Source: Nocardioides jishulii (GTDB lineage Bacteria; Actinomycetota; Actinomycetes; Propionibacteriales; Nocardioidaceae). From it: a stretch of 64,000 nucleotides of DNA. Under the pieces are notes generated by a model that ran no database searches, was not told the origin of the DNA, and saw only the letters and a list, made by a program, of their open reading frames with translations. Positions 8,769-16,876 of this stretch are shown one piece after another. How positions within the stretch are numbered: position 1 is the first letter of the stretch; each line of letters starts with the position of its first letter. Location: the NCBI RefSeq assembly GCF_006007965.1, contig NZ_CP040748.1, positions 2,356,001 through 2,420,000 on the forward strand. The letters run 5' to 3'. Both the position numbers and the translations under genes were made by a program.

Positions 8769-9168
8769 GCATCCTGAACGAGACGTACGTACACCCTCGC
8801 CAACGACGTGACGATCCCGAAGCTCGGGCTCGGCACCTGGTTCATCAGCGACGACCAGGCGCTGACACCGTACGCGCGGCGATCGAGCTCGGCTACCGCA
8901 ACATCGACACCGCGCAGGCGTACGGCAACGAGCACGGCGTCGGGGAAGGCGTCCGCAGCAGCGGCGTACGGCGTGACGAGCTGTTCGTCTCCACCAAGCT
9001 CGCCGCGGAGATCAAGGATCACGACCGGGCCGTGGCCGCGATCGAGGAGTCGTTGGCGACGCTCGGGCTCGACCACGTCGACCTCATGCTCATCCACGCA
9101 CCCAGCGCGACCTCGACGCCACGGACTACGGCAAGCACTCCGTCTTCCCCGTCTACAGCGGCAAGTGA
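8765..9168 (+). pseudogene. Aldo/keto reductase fragment with two frameshifts and a lost C-terminal half
   Basis: The N-terminal half of a second aldo/keto reductase can be read only with two frame changes. A 4-bp tandem duplication of GTAC near 8789-8796 shifts the frame; the family sequence NDVTIPKLGLGTWFISDDQA follows in that frame. A one-base loss near 8861-8864 returns to the original frame for TVRAAIELGYRNIDTAQAYG, STKLAAEIKDHDRA and DHVDLMLIH. After about 9100 the AKR similarity ends and an unrelated 20-residue tail follows to a TGA at 9168, so more than half of a normal 270-residue enzyme is missing. It is not expected to be functional. Confidence 0.83.
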
Positions 9169-9184
9169 CGTCACCCCGTGAACG

Positions 9185-9225
9185 CACGAGCCCCCGAGAT
9201 GCTCGTCGCATCTCGGGGGCTCGTG
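9185..9225. terminator. Strong bidirectional terminator hairpin
   Basis: Perfect 18-bp inverted repeat with a 5-base loop (arms 9185-9202 and 9208-9225), between the aldo/keto reductase pseudogene and the convergent tRNA-Ala gene. It can serve both. Confidence 0.85.
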
Positions 9226-9240
9226 GAGGTGAACCATCGG

Positions 9241-9313
9241 TGGAGGTGAGGGGACTCGAACCCCTGACCCCCTGCATGCCATGCAGGTGCGCTACCAGCT
9301 GCGCCACACCCCC
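9241..9313 (-). tRNA. tRNA-Ala (anticodon GGC), copy 2
   Basis: Same 73-nt sequence as 6634-6706, with anticodon GGC and G3:U70. The identity extends a few bases beyond both ends (about 78 bp, 6631-6708 and 9238-9315), so the two copies form direct repeats 2.6 kb apart on the same strand. Confidence 0.97.
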
Positions 9314-9383
9314 GGGGTCATCGCCGTTCACGACGGCGACGCAGTGAAGATTAGTACACGGCCGCGGCTGGGAGAAACCCGGG

Positions 9384-10025
9384 TCAGGCGTGCCGGTTGT
9401 AGCCGACCAACCGCCGACCACGCGATGTCTGGTCGACCTCGTCGAGACCGGCGGCCTCGACGAGGACCCAGTGGCAGTTGCCCAAGGCCTGGAGGCTGAG
9501 CACGGCCTCGGGGGCCCAGCCCAGCCACGCCACCAGGGCGACCTTGAGGGCGGCGCCGTGAGCCACGACGACCCCCAGCTCCCCCGGTGCCAGGTCGGCC
9601 AGGGCGTCCTCCAGGGCCGGAACGAAGCGCGCCTCCACCTGCTCGCGCGACTCAGCTCCGGGGGCAGCCTCGTAGCGGCCCGCCCGGAAGGCGGCGAACT
9701 CGTCGGCGTTGACGCTCGCGTACTCACCGTGCGTGAGCCCTGCCCGCTCCCCCAGGTCGAACTCGCGCAACCGGGGATCGGTCTTCACGTCCACGCCCGC
9801 CGCATCAGCGACCTTCTCGGCCGTGGTCCGCGCGCGGGCGAGGTCGGAGGAGCGTACGAACGCAGGGTGCATCGCGGCGATCACCGGCGCGACGGCCTCA
9901 GCCTGCTCGATCCCGGTGTCGTCCAGCGGCACGTCCGTCTGCCCCTGGATGCGTCGCTCCAGGTTCCACGCGGTCTGCCCGTGCCGCAGCAGGAGCAGGC
10001 GGCGAGGCTCAGCGCCTTCCGGCAC
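9384..10025 (-). CDS. Histidine phosphatase (phosphoglycerate mutase-like) family protein
   Basis: Cytosolic phosphatase-fold protein of 213 residues. The catalytic phosphohistidine motif is LLLLRHGQTAWN near the N-terminus, followed by RSSDLARARTTAE and the second catalytic His in VVVAHGAALK. It starts with GTG, 6 bases after the rsfS stop codon. The position at the end of the nadD-rsfS operon is common in actinobacteria, where the gene is annotated as a broad phosphatase. It may act on a sugar phosphate or on nucleotide-pathway intermediates, but specificity cannot be read from sequence. Confidence 0.9.
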   Translation of the reverse strand: MPEGAEPRRLLLLRHGQTAWNLERRIQGQTDVPLDDTGIEQAEAVAPVIAAMHPAFVRSSDLARARTTAEKVADAAGVDVKTDPRLREFDLGERAGLTHGEYASVNADEFAAFRAGRYEAAPGAESREQVEARFVPALEDALADLAPGELGVVVAHGAALKVALVAWLGWAPEAVLSLQALGNCHWVLVEAAGLDEVDQTSRGRRLVGYNRHA

Positions 10026-10031
10026 GGAGCG

Positions 10032-10472
10032 TCACGCCTCGTCGGAGCCCGCGAGCTCGGCCACCGGAGTCTCGTCGGCGGCGCGGTCGGCCACCTCGAC
10101 AGCGGGGGCGATGTCCTCGGGCAGGGAGATCTCGGGGCAGTCGCGCCACAGACGCTCGAGCGCGTAGAACTGGCGCTCCTCGGTGTGCTGCACGTGGATC
10201 ACCACGTCGGCGTAGTCGAGCAGGACCCAGCGGCCGGTCCGGTGGCCCTCGCGGCGAAGCGGCTTCTCGCCGACCTGCTCGCGGAGCTGGTCCTCGATCT
10301 CGTCCACGATGGCGCGCACCTGGCGGTCGTTGGACGCCGAGGCGAGGAGGAACGCGTCGGTGATGGCGAGGGTGTCACTGACGTCGTAGGCGACGATCTT
10401 CTCGGCCCGCTTGTCGGCGGCTGCGCGCGCTGCGATCTGGACGAGTTCGAGAGCGTGCTCGGTGGCGGTCAC
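10032..10472 (-). CDS. rsfS: Ribosome silencing factor RsfS (Iojap/YbeB family)
   Basis: RsfS binds ribosomal protein L14 and blocks joining of the ribosomal subunits during starvation. The 146-residue product has the Iojap core [29 protein letters not shown] (shown here in meaning only as residues about 22-50), followed by [17 protein letters not shown]-terminal acidic tail extends beyond the conserved domain. The GTG start overlaps the nadD stop codon as GTGA and has AAGGA upstream, so it is translationally coupled to nadD, the classical arrangement. Confidence 0.95.
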   Translation of the reverse strand: MTATEHALELVQIAARAAADKRAEKIVAYDVSDTLAITDAFLLASASNDRQVRAIVDEIEDQLREQVGEKPLRREGHRTGRWVLLDYADVVIHVQHTEERQFYALERLWRDCPEISLPEDIAPAVEVADRAADETPVAELAGSDEA

Positions 10473-11104
10473 AGGAGTTCCTTCTGCTCCGCGGCGCCCG
10501 CCGGGGAGTCGATGTAGAGGTGGTGCTTGGCGATGTACTGCACGACGCCGTCGGGCACGAGGTACCAGACCGGCTCGCCGCGCGAGGTGCGCAGGCGGCA
10601 GTCGGTCGACGAGATCGCCAACGCCGGGATCTCCACCATGGTCACACGATCGGCCGCGATCCCCGACAACGTCGAAAGGTCCATCTCGTAGCCGGGACGG
10701 GTGCACCCCACGAACTGGGCGAGCTCGAAGAGCTCGGAGACGTCGCGCCAGGTGAAGATGTCGGCCAGGGCGTCTGCACCGGTGATGAAGTACAGCTCCG
10801 CGTCAGGCATCTGCGCCTTGAGGTCGCGCAGGGTGTCGATGGTGTACGTCGGGCCCTCGCGCTCGATGTCGACGCGCGACACCCGGAAGCGAGGGTTGGA
10901 CGCCGTGGCGATCACGGTCATGAGGTAGCGGTCCTCCGCCTGCGACACCTGACGGTCGGCCTTGTGCCACGGGTCCCCGGTCGGGACGAAGACCACCTCG
11001 TCGAGGTCGAACCACGCCTGGACCTCGGAGGCTGCGACGAGGTGACCGTGATGGATGGGGTCGAACGTCCCACCCATCACCCCGACCCGACGGGGAGCGT
11101 TCAA
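10469..11104 (-). CDS. nadD: Nicotinate-nucleotide adenylyltransferase
   Basis: NadD joins nicotinate mononucleotide and ATP to nicotinate adenine dinucleotide in NAD synthesis. The 211-residue protein has the nucleotidyltransferase motif [12 protein letters not shown] at the N-terminus and ISSTDCR near the C-terminus, matching the (H/T)xGH and ISSTxxR motifs. The predicted TTG start lies one base after the stop codon of the small membrane protein gene, indicating coupling; an ATG 9 residues later (MGGTF) is an alternative start. Order proA, small membrane protein, nadD, rsfS fits a housekeeping operon. Confidence 0.95.
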   Translation of the reverse strand: MNAPRRVGVMGGTFDPIHHGHLVAASEVQAWFDLDEVVFVPTGDPWHKADRQVSQAEDRYLMTVIATASNPRFRVSRVDIEREGPTYTIDTLRDLKAQMPDAELYFITGADALADIFTWRDVSELFELAQFVGCTRPGYEMDLSTLSGIAADRVTMVEIPALAISSTDCRLRTSRGEPVWYLVPDGVVQYIAKHHLYIDSPAGAAEQKELL

Positions 11105-11105
11105 C

Positions 11106-11255
11106 TCAGCTGTGCTCGCGGCCGCCGCCGAAGGCGACGAGGACGCCCAGCGTGGCGAGGAAGATCAGCAGGACGACGGCGCCCACCGCCCAGGGGTTCA
11201 CGCCGGCCCAGACGTGCGACTCTTCAGCGGCAAGGACAATTTCGTTCAGCGACAT
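11106..11255 (-). CDS. 49-residue single-span membrane protein upstream of nadD
   Basis: A short gene of 49 residues beginning [13 protein letters not shown], with one clear transmembrane helix ([20 protein letters not shown]) and a short basic C-terminus GREHS. An AGGA ribosome site precedes its ATG by about 8 bases, and its TGA is one base from the TTG start of nadD. Codon use matches the neighbours. Position and coupling make it a real gene. I do not know its function. Confidence 0.75.
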   Translation of the reverse strand: MSLNEIVLAAEESHVWAGVNPWAVGAVVLLIFLATLGVLVAFGGGREHS

Positions 11256-11284
11256 GGCCGTGATCCTACCGGTAGGCACTGAGG

Positions 11285-12532
11285 TCAGCGGACGTGCCCA
11301 TCACCCGTGACGACGTACTTGCTCGAGGTCATCTCGACCAGTCCCATGGGGCCGCGTGCGTGCAGCTTCTGGGTGCTGATGCCGATCTCGGCGCCGAAGC
11401 CGAACTCGCCTCCGTCGGTGAACCGGGTCGAGGCGTTGACCATCACCGCGGCCGAGTCCACCGCGGCCGTGAAGCGACGGCTGGCGTGGAGGTCCTCCGT
11501 GACGATCGCGTCGGTGTGCCCGCTCGACCAGCGCCGGATGTGGTCGATCGCCTCGTCGAGCGAGTCGACGACCCTGGCGGCGATGTCGAGGGCCAGGTAC
11601 TCGGTCTCGTAGTCGGCCTCGGTGGCGGGCACGACGCCGTCGAAGTCAGCGAAGGAGTCGTCCCCGTGGATGGTCACGCCCGCCTCCTGCAGCGCCTCCA
11701 CGACGCGGGGCACGAAGACGCCCGCGATGTCGGAGTGGACGAGCAGGGACTCGGCGGAGTTGCAGACGCTGGTGCGGTGAGTCTTGGAGTTGAGGACGAT
11801 GGCGAGTGCCTTGTCGAGGTCGGCACCGGAGTCCACGTAGACGTGGCAGTTGCCCACGCCGGTCTCGATGACGGGCACGGTCGACTCCTCGACCACGGAC
11901 CGGATGAGTCCGGCGCCGCCTCGCGGGATCAGGACGTCGACCAGGCCACGGGCCCGCATCAGCTCCTTGACGCTGTCGTGGGAGTCACCGGGGACGAGCT
12001 GGACGACGTCGGCCGGCAGGCCGGCGCTGACCACGGCCGTACGCAGCGCCTCGACGATCGCCGCGTTGGAGCTGCGGGCGCTCGAGGAGCCACGCAGCAG
12101 CACGGCGTTGCCGGACTTGAGGCAGATGCCGGCCGCGTCGGCGGTGACGTTGGGACGCGCCTCGTAGATCATGCCGACCACGCCGAACGGCACCCGCACC
12201 TGGCGCAGCTCGAGCCCGTTGGCCAACGTCGATCCCTGGATGACCACGCCCACGGGATCGGGCAGTCGTGCGACGTCGCGCAGGCCCTCGGCCATGGCCT
12301 CGAGCCGGGACCCGTCGAGGCGCAGGCGGTCGATGATGTTGGAGGGCGTGCCCCCGGCCTCCGCGCGGGCGACGTCGTCGGCGTTCGCGGCGAGGATCGC
12401 CGGAGCCTGGGCGAGCAGCTCGGAGGCCATCGCCTCCAGGGCGGCGTCCTTGGTCGCGCGGGTCGCGACGGCGAGTTCGAAGCTGGCCTCGCGGGCCCGC
12501 AGTGCAACGGAGGTGACGTCAGACGTGCTCAT
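11285..12532 (-). CDS. proA: Gamma-glutamyl phosphate reductase
   Basis: ProA reduces gamma-glutamyl phosphate to glutamate semialdehyde with NADPH, the second step of proline synthesis. The 415-residue length is standard. The catalytic Cys is in [11 protein letters not shown], and [14 protein letters not shown] and the C-terminal ARGPMGL region are family signatures. No clear Shine-Dalgarno lies before the ATG, but the start matches the usual family N-terminus. It leads the operon that continues with the small membrane protein and nadD. ProB is not adjacent downstream and would lie elsewhere. Confidence 0.97.
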   Translation of the reverse strand: MSTSDVTSVALRAREASFELAVATRATKDAALEAMASELLAQAPAILAANADDVARAEAGGTPSNIIDRLRLDGSRLEAMAEGLRDVARLPDPVGVVIQGSTLANGLELRQVRVPFGVVGMIYEARPNVTADAAGICLKSGNAVLLRGSSSARSSNAAIVEALRTAVVSAGLPADVVQLVPGDSHDSVKELMRARGLVDVLIPRGGAGLIRSVVEESTVPVIETGVGNCHVYVDSGADLDKALAIVLNSKTHRTSVCNSAESLLVHSDIAGVFVPRVVEALQEAGVTIHGDDSFADFDGVVPATEADYETEYLALDIAARVVDSLDEAIDHIRRWSSGHTDAIVTEDLHASRRFTAAVDSAAVMVNASTRFTDGGEFGFGAEIGISTQKLHARGPMGLVEMTSSKYVVTGDGHVR

Positions 12533-12594
12533 GGGGCAAGCCTAGGTCGCCATGGCCTCGGGAGTGGATGGGCGCTCCTCCCCCGGACAGCACA

Positions 12595-12627
12595 GGACCC
12601 CGCCACCCTCGAGGGGCGGCGGGGTCC
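12595..12627 (-). terminator. Terminator after etfA
   Basis: Inverted repeat with 10-bp arms (12595-12604 and 12618-12627), GC-rich, directly downstream of the minus-strand etfA gene. Confidence 0.7.
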
Positions 12628-12642
12628 GGTACGACGAATCGA

Positions 12643-13596
12643 TCAGCCCTTGCGGGCGATGATCTGCTCCGTGGCGGCCGGGAGGACCGAGTGCAGGTCA
12701 CCCACGACGCCGAAGTCGACGAGCTCGAAGAGGGGAGCCTCTTCGTCCTTGTTGACCGCGATGATCGTCTTCGAGGTCTGCATGCCGGCACGGTGCTGGA
12801 TGGCACCGGAGATGCCCGCCGCCACGTAGAGCTGCGGCGAGACGGTCTTGCCGGTCTGGCCGACCTGGAAGGTGTGCGGCTTCCAGCCGGAGTCGACGGC
12901 GGCACGCGAGGCGCCGACGGCAGCACCCATCGAGTCGGCGAAGTTCTCCACCGGCTCGAAGTTGCCCCCGGTGCCACGACCACCGGAGACCACGATGGCG
13001 GCCTCGGTGAGCTCGGGACGACCGGTGGACTGACGCGGCTGCGAGGCCACGATCTGGGCGGTCTTGGCGGCGTCGGAGATGACGGCGTCGAACTGCTCGA
13101 CGACACCGGCACCGGCAGCCTCGACCGGAGCGGCCGAGTTGGGCTTGACCGTGATGATCGGCGTGCCCTGGGTGACCTTGGCGGTCACCGTGAAGTTGCC
13201 GGCGAAGACCGACTGGGTGGTGACGGGGCCTTCCTGGACGTCGATCGCGTCGGTGATGAGACCCGAGGAGGTCTTGATCGCCAGGCGGGCAGCGACCTCC
13301 TTGCCCTCGGCGCTCGAGGGGATCAGGACGGCCGCGGGGCTCGTCCTGGCGACCAGCTGCTCCAGGGCCTCGGCCTTGGGGGCCACGAGGTAGCCCTTGA
13401 TCTGGGCGTCGTCGACGACGTAGACCTTCTCCGCGCCGTAGGCCTTCACGGCCTCCGCCACGGCGTCGCCCTGGGCAGCCGGACCGATGAAGACGGCCGA
13501 CGGTTCACCGAGGCGTGCGGCGATCGCGAGCAGCTCGTACGTGGGCTTCTTGACCGCGCCGTCGACGTGGTCGACGACAACGAGAACTTCAGACAT
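12643..13596 (-). CDS. etfA: Electron transfer flavoprotein alpha subunit
   Basis: EtfA (FixB), the FAD-carrying subunit of the electron shuttle from acyl-CoA dehydrogenases to the quinone pool. The product has 317 residues with an N-terminal ETF domain and the C-terminal FAD-binding domain: VVSGGRGTGG, GASRAAVDSGW, QVGQTGKTVSP and GISGAIQH are all canonical. ATG 13596 has GAGGAG 8 bases upstream; a TTG two codons earlier is less likely. It follows etfB with a 12-base gap. The acyl-CoA genes elsewhere in the window fit as electron donors. Confidence 0.97.
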   Translation of the reverse strand: MSEVLVVVDHVDGAVKKPTYELLAIAARLGEPSAVFIGPAAQGDAVAEAVKAYGAEKVYVVDDAQIKGYLVAPKAEALEQLVARTSPAAVLIPSSAEGKEVAARLAIKTSSGLITDAIDVQEGPVTTQSVFAGNFTVTAKVTQGTPIITVKPNSAAPVEAAGAGVVEQFDAVISDAAKTAQIVASQPRQSTGRPELTEAAIVVSGGRGTGGNFEPVENFADSMGAAVGASRAAVDSGWKPHTFQVGQTGKTVSPQLYVAAGISGAIQHRAGMQTSKTIIAVNKDEEAPLFELVDFGVVGDLHSVLPAATEQIIARKG

Positions 13597-13608
13597 GCTC
13601 AACGCTCC

Positions 13609-14400
13609 TCAGATGAACTTCTTCGAGGCGAGGAACTCGACCAGCGCCGTGGCGCCCGAGCCGTCCTCGTCCTTGACGATCTCGCCGGCGGTACGCGGCG
13701 GGCGGGCGGCGGTCTCCTCGACGGCCGTCCAGGCAGCCGCGAGGCCGACCTGACCGGCGTCGACGCCCAGGTCGCTCAGCGACAAGGTCTCGAGCGGCTT
13801 CTTCTTGGCCGCCATGATGCCCTTGAAGGACGGGTAGCGAGCCTCGCCGGACTGGTCGGTCACCGACAGGACCAGCGGCATGGTGCCGCCGATGACCTCG
13901 GTGGCCGAGTCGCCGTCGCGCTTGATGCGGACCTGGTTGCCCTGGGTCTCCACGACGGAGGCCTGGGTGACCTGCGGCAGGCCGAGACGCTCGGAGAGCA
14001 TCGCCGGGACGACGCTCATCGCGGCGTCGGTGGAGGCCATGCCGGTGACGACGAGGTCGACCGGGCCGATCTTCTCGATGGCCTTGGCGAGGACGAGCGA
14101 GGTGGCGATGGCGTCGGAACCGGCGATCGCGTCGTCGACCACGTGGACGCCCTTGTCGGCGCCCATCTGCAGCGCCTTGCGAACGGCGTCCACGCCCTTC
14201 TCCGGGCCCACGCACAGCGCGGTGACGGTGATCTCCTCACCGTCGCGCTTCTCCTTGATCTGGAGGGCCTGCTCGACCGCGTACTCGTCGAGCTCTGACA
14301 GCAGACCGTCGACACCCACTCGGTCGACGGTGTTGTCCGACTCGAACTGCCGATCAGCAGTTGCGTCGGGGACGTACTTCACGCAGACAACAATGTTCAT
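13609..14400 (-). CDS. etfB: Electron transfer flavoprotein beta subunit
   Basis: EtfB (FixA), partner of EtfA, holding AMP and forming the heterodimer interface. The 263-residue product starts MNIVVCVKYVPDATADRQF and contains the DLVVTGMASTDAAMSVVPAMLSERL region (about residues 114-138), a clear ETF beta signature. The ATG at 14400 is the family start; a GGAGGAG sequence lies somewhat far upstream. It is the first gene of the two-gene etf operon. Confidence 0.97.
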   Translation of the reverse strand: MNIVVCVKYVPDATADRQFESDNTVDRVGVDGLLSELDEYAVEQALQIKEKRDGEEITVTALCVGPEKGVDAVRKALQMGADKGVHVVDDAIAGSDAIATSLVLAKAIEKIGPVDLVVTGMASTDAAMSVVPAMLSERLGLPQVTQASVVETQGNQVRIKRDGDSATEVIGGTMPLVLSVTDQSGEARYPSFKGIMAAKKKPLETLSLSDLGVDAGQVGLAAAWTAVEETAARPPRTAGEIVKDEDGSGATALVEFLASKKFI

Positions 14401-14457
14401 GGCGGTGTGCCCGAAGGCTCCTCCTGTGCACTCGGATGTGTTCGCGAGGTTACAAGG

Positions 14458-14500
14458 GAGAGACCCCACCGCGGAACACAGGTCCACGGTGGGGTCTCTC
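14458..14500 (-). terminator. Terminator after secreted protein gene A
   Basis: Perfect 14-bp inverted repeat (14458-14471 and 14487-14500) downstream of the minus-strand gene 14545-15318 and upstream of etfB. Confidence 0.75.
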
Positions 14501-14544
14501 ACATCGTCCCGGGCCCTCTCAGGCCGGTTCGCGCGGGGCGTTGG

Positions 14545-15318
14545 TCAGCACTTGATGATCTTGCAGATCACCTTCTTGAGAAGACCGAGAAGCACGCCGA
14601 CGACGGTGCCGATCGGGTCGGCGCCAGGAGACGGCGACGAGGTCGGCGTCGGGGTGGGCGTGGGGGTCGGCGTCGGGGTCGGCGTCGGCGTCACGGTCGG
14701 GGTCGGGTCGTCGGTCGGCGTCGGGGTCGGGGTCGGCTCCTCGGTGGGCGCCGGGGCGACGACGTTGACCGTGGCCACGACGGTGGCGGGGGCCTTGGCG
14801 GTGCAGGTGACGGCCAGGGCGCTGGTGCTGCCGTCGCCCTTCGTCATGACCAGGTCGGCGGTGAACCCGTCGATGGTGACGTTCTGGCTGCCCAGCGTGT
14901 CAGCCACGACCGAACCCTTGCCGCTGACCGGCAGGCTCAGGGAGCCGGTCGTGCCCGGGATCGGGGTGCTCGGCAGGGTGGCACCGGCAGCGAAGCTCTT
15001 GCTCCCCAGCTTGGCGTTGACCGTCGCCGGCCCGGCGAGCGAACGACCGCCGAGGAACGTGTACGCAGCTGCGCGGACGTTGTCGGGAATGGTCACCGTC
15101 CCCTCGAAGGTGGCCTCCGCGGTCTCGCCCTGCACGACCTCGGCCGGCGCGTTGACCTCAGCCTCCAGGAGGAATTCCTGGTTGGTGACGATCGAGGCGG
15201 AACAGTTGAACTTGAGCGTCGTCGGTGCGGCGTTGGCCGACGACGACAGGCCGATCAGGCCGACCGTGCTCATCGCCGCGGCGGCGATGAGCGCCACGGG
15301 CTTGGTGAATGAACGCAT
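14545..15318 (-). CDS. Secreted protein A: shared actinobacterial domain, Pro-Thr stalk and cationic tail
   Basis: Predicted exported protein of 257 residues. A Sec signal peptide (MRSFTKPVALIAAAAMSTVG, then LSSSANA) precedes a domain of about 150 residues that starts LKFNCSAS and contains SQNVTIDGFTADLV and ALAVTC. This resembles the DUF6801-type domain of actinobacterial secreted proteins, a tentative match. A Pro-Thr repeat stalk follows, then a hydrophobic, cationic end with two cysteines (VLLGLLKKVICKIIKC). The protein encoded at 15509-16384 shares the N-terminal domain. The start at 15318 is preceded by GGGAGG and the signal peptide begins there. Function is unknown; cell-surface or secreted location is likely. 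Confidence 0.85.
   Translation of the reverse strand: MRSFTKPVALIAAAAMSTVGLIGLSSSANAAPTTLKFNCSASIVTNQEFLLEAEVNAPAEVVQGETAEATFEGTVTIPDNVRAAAYTFLGGRSLAGPATVNAKLGSKSFAAGATLPSTPIPGTTGSLSLPVSGKGSVVADTLGSQNVTIDGFTADLVMTKGDGSTSALAVTCTAKAPATVVATVNVVAPAPTEEPTPTPTPTDDPTPTVTPTPTPTPTPTPTPTPTSSPSPGADPIGTVVGVLLGLLKKVICKIIKC
14642..14745 (-). repeat. Hexanucleotide-type repeat encoding the Pro-Thr stalk
   Basis: Inside secreted protein gene A, a run of near-identical 6-bp units encodes alternating Thr-Pro residues, interrupted by short Asp and Val insertions. Such runs vary in length by slippage and form extended stalks. Confidence 0.75.
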
Positions 15319-15360
15319 GCGGGTTTCCCTCCCTAGGAACTGTGCGCTACGCCTCCGTAG

Positions 15361-15376
15361 GTTACCCCCGCGTAAC
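15361..15376. promoter_or_regulatory. Palindrome GTTAC-N6-GTAAC upstream of secreted protein gene A
   Basis: Perfect 5-bp inverted arms with a 6-bp spacer, 43-58 bases upstream of the start codon. The same pattern occurs at 16420, 27688 and 36067, each upstream of a gene start. Confidence 0.55.
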
Positions 15377-15449
15377 GCACCTGTGACGCTAGCCACACAC
15401 CCCCCGTGAGGGCCCCGGGGTTCTCACATGACGGACTCACCAAAATGAG

Positions 15450-15490
15450 GCAAGCCCCGTCGCGACCAACCGGGTCGCGACGGGGCTTGC
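15450..15490 (-). terminator. Terminator after secreted protein gene B
   Basis: Perfect 18-bp inverted repeat (15450-15467 and 15473-15490) downstream of the minus-strand gene 15509-16384, followed on that strand by CTCATTTTGG, a short T tract. Confidence 0.88.
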
Positions 15491-15508
15491 GTGTCAGGAG
15501 TCAGCGAG

Positions 15509-16384
15509 TCACTTCTTGACGGTGAACTTCGCGGTTGCCTTCGACTTCTTCGTGGTCTTGGTGCCCTGGTACTGGGCCACGACCGTGTACTTGCCCTTGG
15601 CCTTCACCTTGAAGACGCCCTTGGCCACGCCCTTCTTGTTCAGGGTGACGGTCTTCTTGCCGACGACCTTCTTGCCCTTCTTGAGGGTGAGCTTGACCTT
15701 GCCCTTGACGGCCTTCTTCTTGTCGTTGACGACCTTGACGTTGACCGTGGCCTTCTTGGTCTTCTTGGCGTACTTGGCCTTGGCGGTGGTCTTGGTGGCC
15801 ACGACGGTCGCCTTGGTGACCTCGACGGTACCCACGACGGTCTCGGGGGCCTTCGCCTCGCAGGTCACCTGGATCGGCGTGGTGACGCCCTCGGCGTTCG
15901 TGATGACGAGCGGGGCGGTGAAGCCGTCGATCGTCACGTTCTGCGAACCGACGTTCTTGGCGACCCAGGAACCGGAACCGCTCGCAGGGAGGGCCATCGG
16001 GCCGGACTCAGCCGGAATGGCGGCCTTGGGAACGGTCGCACCCATCGAGATGGGCGTGGCGCCGAACTTGCCGGTGATGTTCGCGGTGCCCTCGATGAAG
16101 CGGGCGCCCAGGATGGCGTACGCGGTCGCACGCGTCGTGTCAGGGGCGCTCACGGTGCCGGTGAAGGAGGCCTTGACCGTCTTGCCCGCCTCGACCTTCG
16201 CGGGGAGCGTGATGTCGGCCGTGAGCCCGAACTCCTGGCCCGTCAGGATCGAGGCCGAGCAGTTGAACTTGAGGTCCGCGGGAGCCGCGGAGGCCGACGT
16301 CGAGGTGACGGCAGCGAGGCCGGCCGTGGCGACGGCCACGGTGGCGCCGGCCACAACGGCACGGCGGAAGATGTTGGTACGCAT
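15509..16384 (-). CDS. Secreted protein B: same N-terminal domain as protein A, Lys-rich Ig-like C-terminus
   Basis: Exported protein of 291 residues. After a signal peptide (cleavage likely after TSASA) comes a domain paralogous to protein A: LKFNCSAS, SQNVTIDGFTAPLV and PIQVTC are shared. The last 110 residues are extremely lysine-rich and look like a bacterial Ig-like repeat (VKLTLKKGKKVVGKKTVTL, then GKYTVVAQYQGT). Such basic Ig folds often bind cell-wall polymers. Strong GGAGGA precedes the ATG. It has its own terminator, and the palindrome at 16420 lies upstream, so A and B are probably separate transcripts under the same control. Role unknown; surface attachment is a reasonable guess. 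Confidence 0.88.
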   Translation of the reverse strand: MRTNIFRRAVVAGATVAVATAGLAAVTSTSASAAPADLKFNCSASILTGQEFGLTADITLPAKVEAGKTVKASFTGTVSAPDTTRATAYAILGARFIEGTANITGKFGATPISMGATVPKAAIPAESGPMALPASGSGSWVAKNVGSQNVTIDGFTAPLVITNAEGVTTPIQVTCEAKAPETVVGTVEVTKATVVATKTTAKAKYAKKTKKATVNVKVVNDKKKAVKGKVKLTLKKGKKVVGKKTVTLNKKGVAKGVFKVKAKGKYTVVAQYQGTKTTKKSKATAKFTVKK

Positions 16385-16419
16385 GGGGCTGTTTCCTCCA
16401 AGGAACGTGGAGCACTGGT

Positions 16420-16435
16420 GTTACCAGCGCGTAAC
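16420..16435. promoter_or_regulatory. Palindrome GTTAC-N6-GTAAC upstream of secreted protein gene B
   Basis: Perfect 5-bp arms and 6-bp spacer, 36-51 bases upstream of the start codon. Same motif and near-same distance as at 15361. Confidence 0.55.
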
Positions 16436-16541
16436 TTCAAAGTGAGCGTAGTCACAGCGAGCCCAGAAGGGAAGCAACTCGCCCAAACTCCCCCATCGTG
16501 GGGAGTGCTTGCCCTCGCCGCCCCACCCGGAGCGGAGCCGG

Positions 16542-16847
16542 TCAGCGTCGACGCGGGCTCAGGAGCGCCTGGAGCACCCAGCCGAGCAGGAGCAGCGCCG
16601 CCGCCGCACTCCCCCACCGGAGCAAGGTGTCGCGTACGTCCGGCTCTCCGACCACGCCGGCGTCGGGGCGCGCGAACCACCCGAAGGTCACCTCGTCGGC
16701 CGCCTGCAACCACCACCCCCACGGTGAGGCCGGGTCAGCCTTCAGCGCGACGAGCAGGCAGGCGCCCGCGAGGAACAACGCGAGGAGCGCGCACGACCAC
16801 CACACGACGTACGCGGTCGTCGTGCGGAGGCGTCCGAGCGTGGCCAC
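16542..16847 (-). CDS. Small two-span membrane protein, unknown
   Basis: About 101 residues from a GTG at 16847, with two hydrophobic helices (VVWWSCALLALFLAGACLLV and SAAAALLLLGWVLQALL) and a Trp-rich segment between them. It lies 29 bases after the enoyl-CoA hydratase stop codon on the same strand. No convincing ribosome site is visible, so the start is uncertain, but codon bias and the membrane pattern support a gene. I do not recognise the family. Confidence 0.6.
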   Translation of the reverse strand: MATLGRLRTTTAYVVWWSCALLALFLAGACLLVALKADPASPWGWWLQAADEVTFGWFARPDAGVVGEPDVRDTLLRWGSAAAALLLLGWVLQALLSPRRR

Positions 16848-16876
16848 ATCGGAGGCTGGGCGGGAGGTCCGGCGGC

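Noticed and set aside
12568..14298. 576-codon plus-strand ORF opposite etfA and etfB
   Set aside because: High-GC antisense shadow; composition lacks any domain and the opposite strand encodes canonical ETF subunits.
14642..14745. Short repeats in secreted protein gene A as a possible CRISPR or satellite array
   Set aside because: Units are 6 bp, in frame, and encode a Thr-Pro stalk; no spacers exist. No CRISPR array was seen anywhere in the window.
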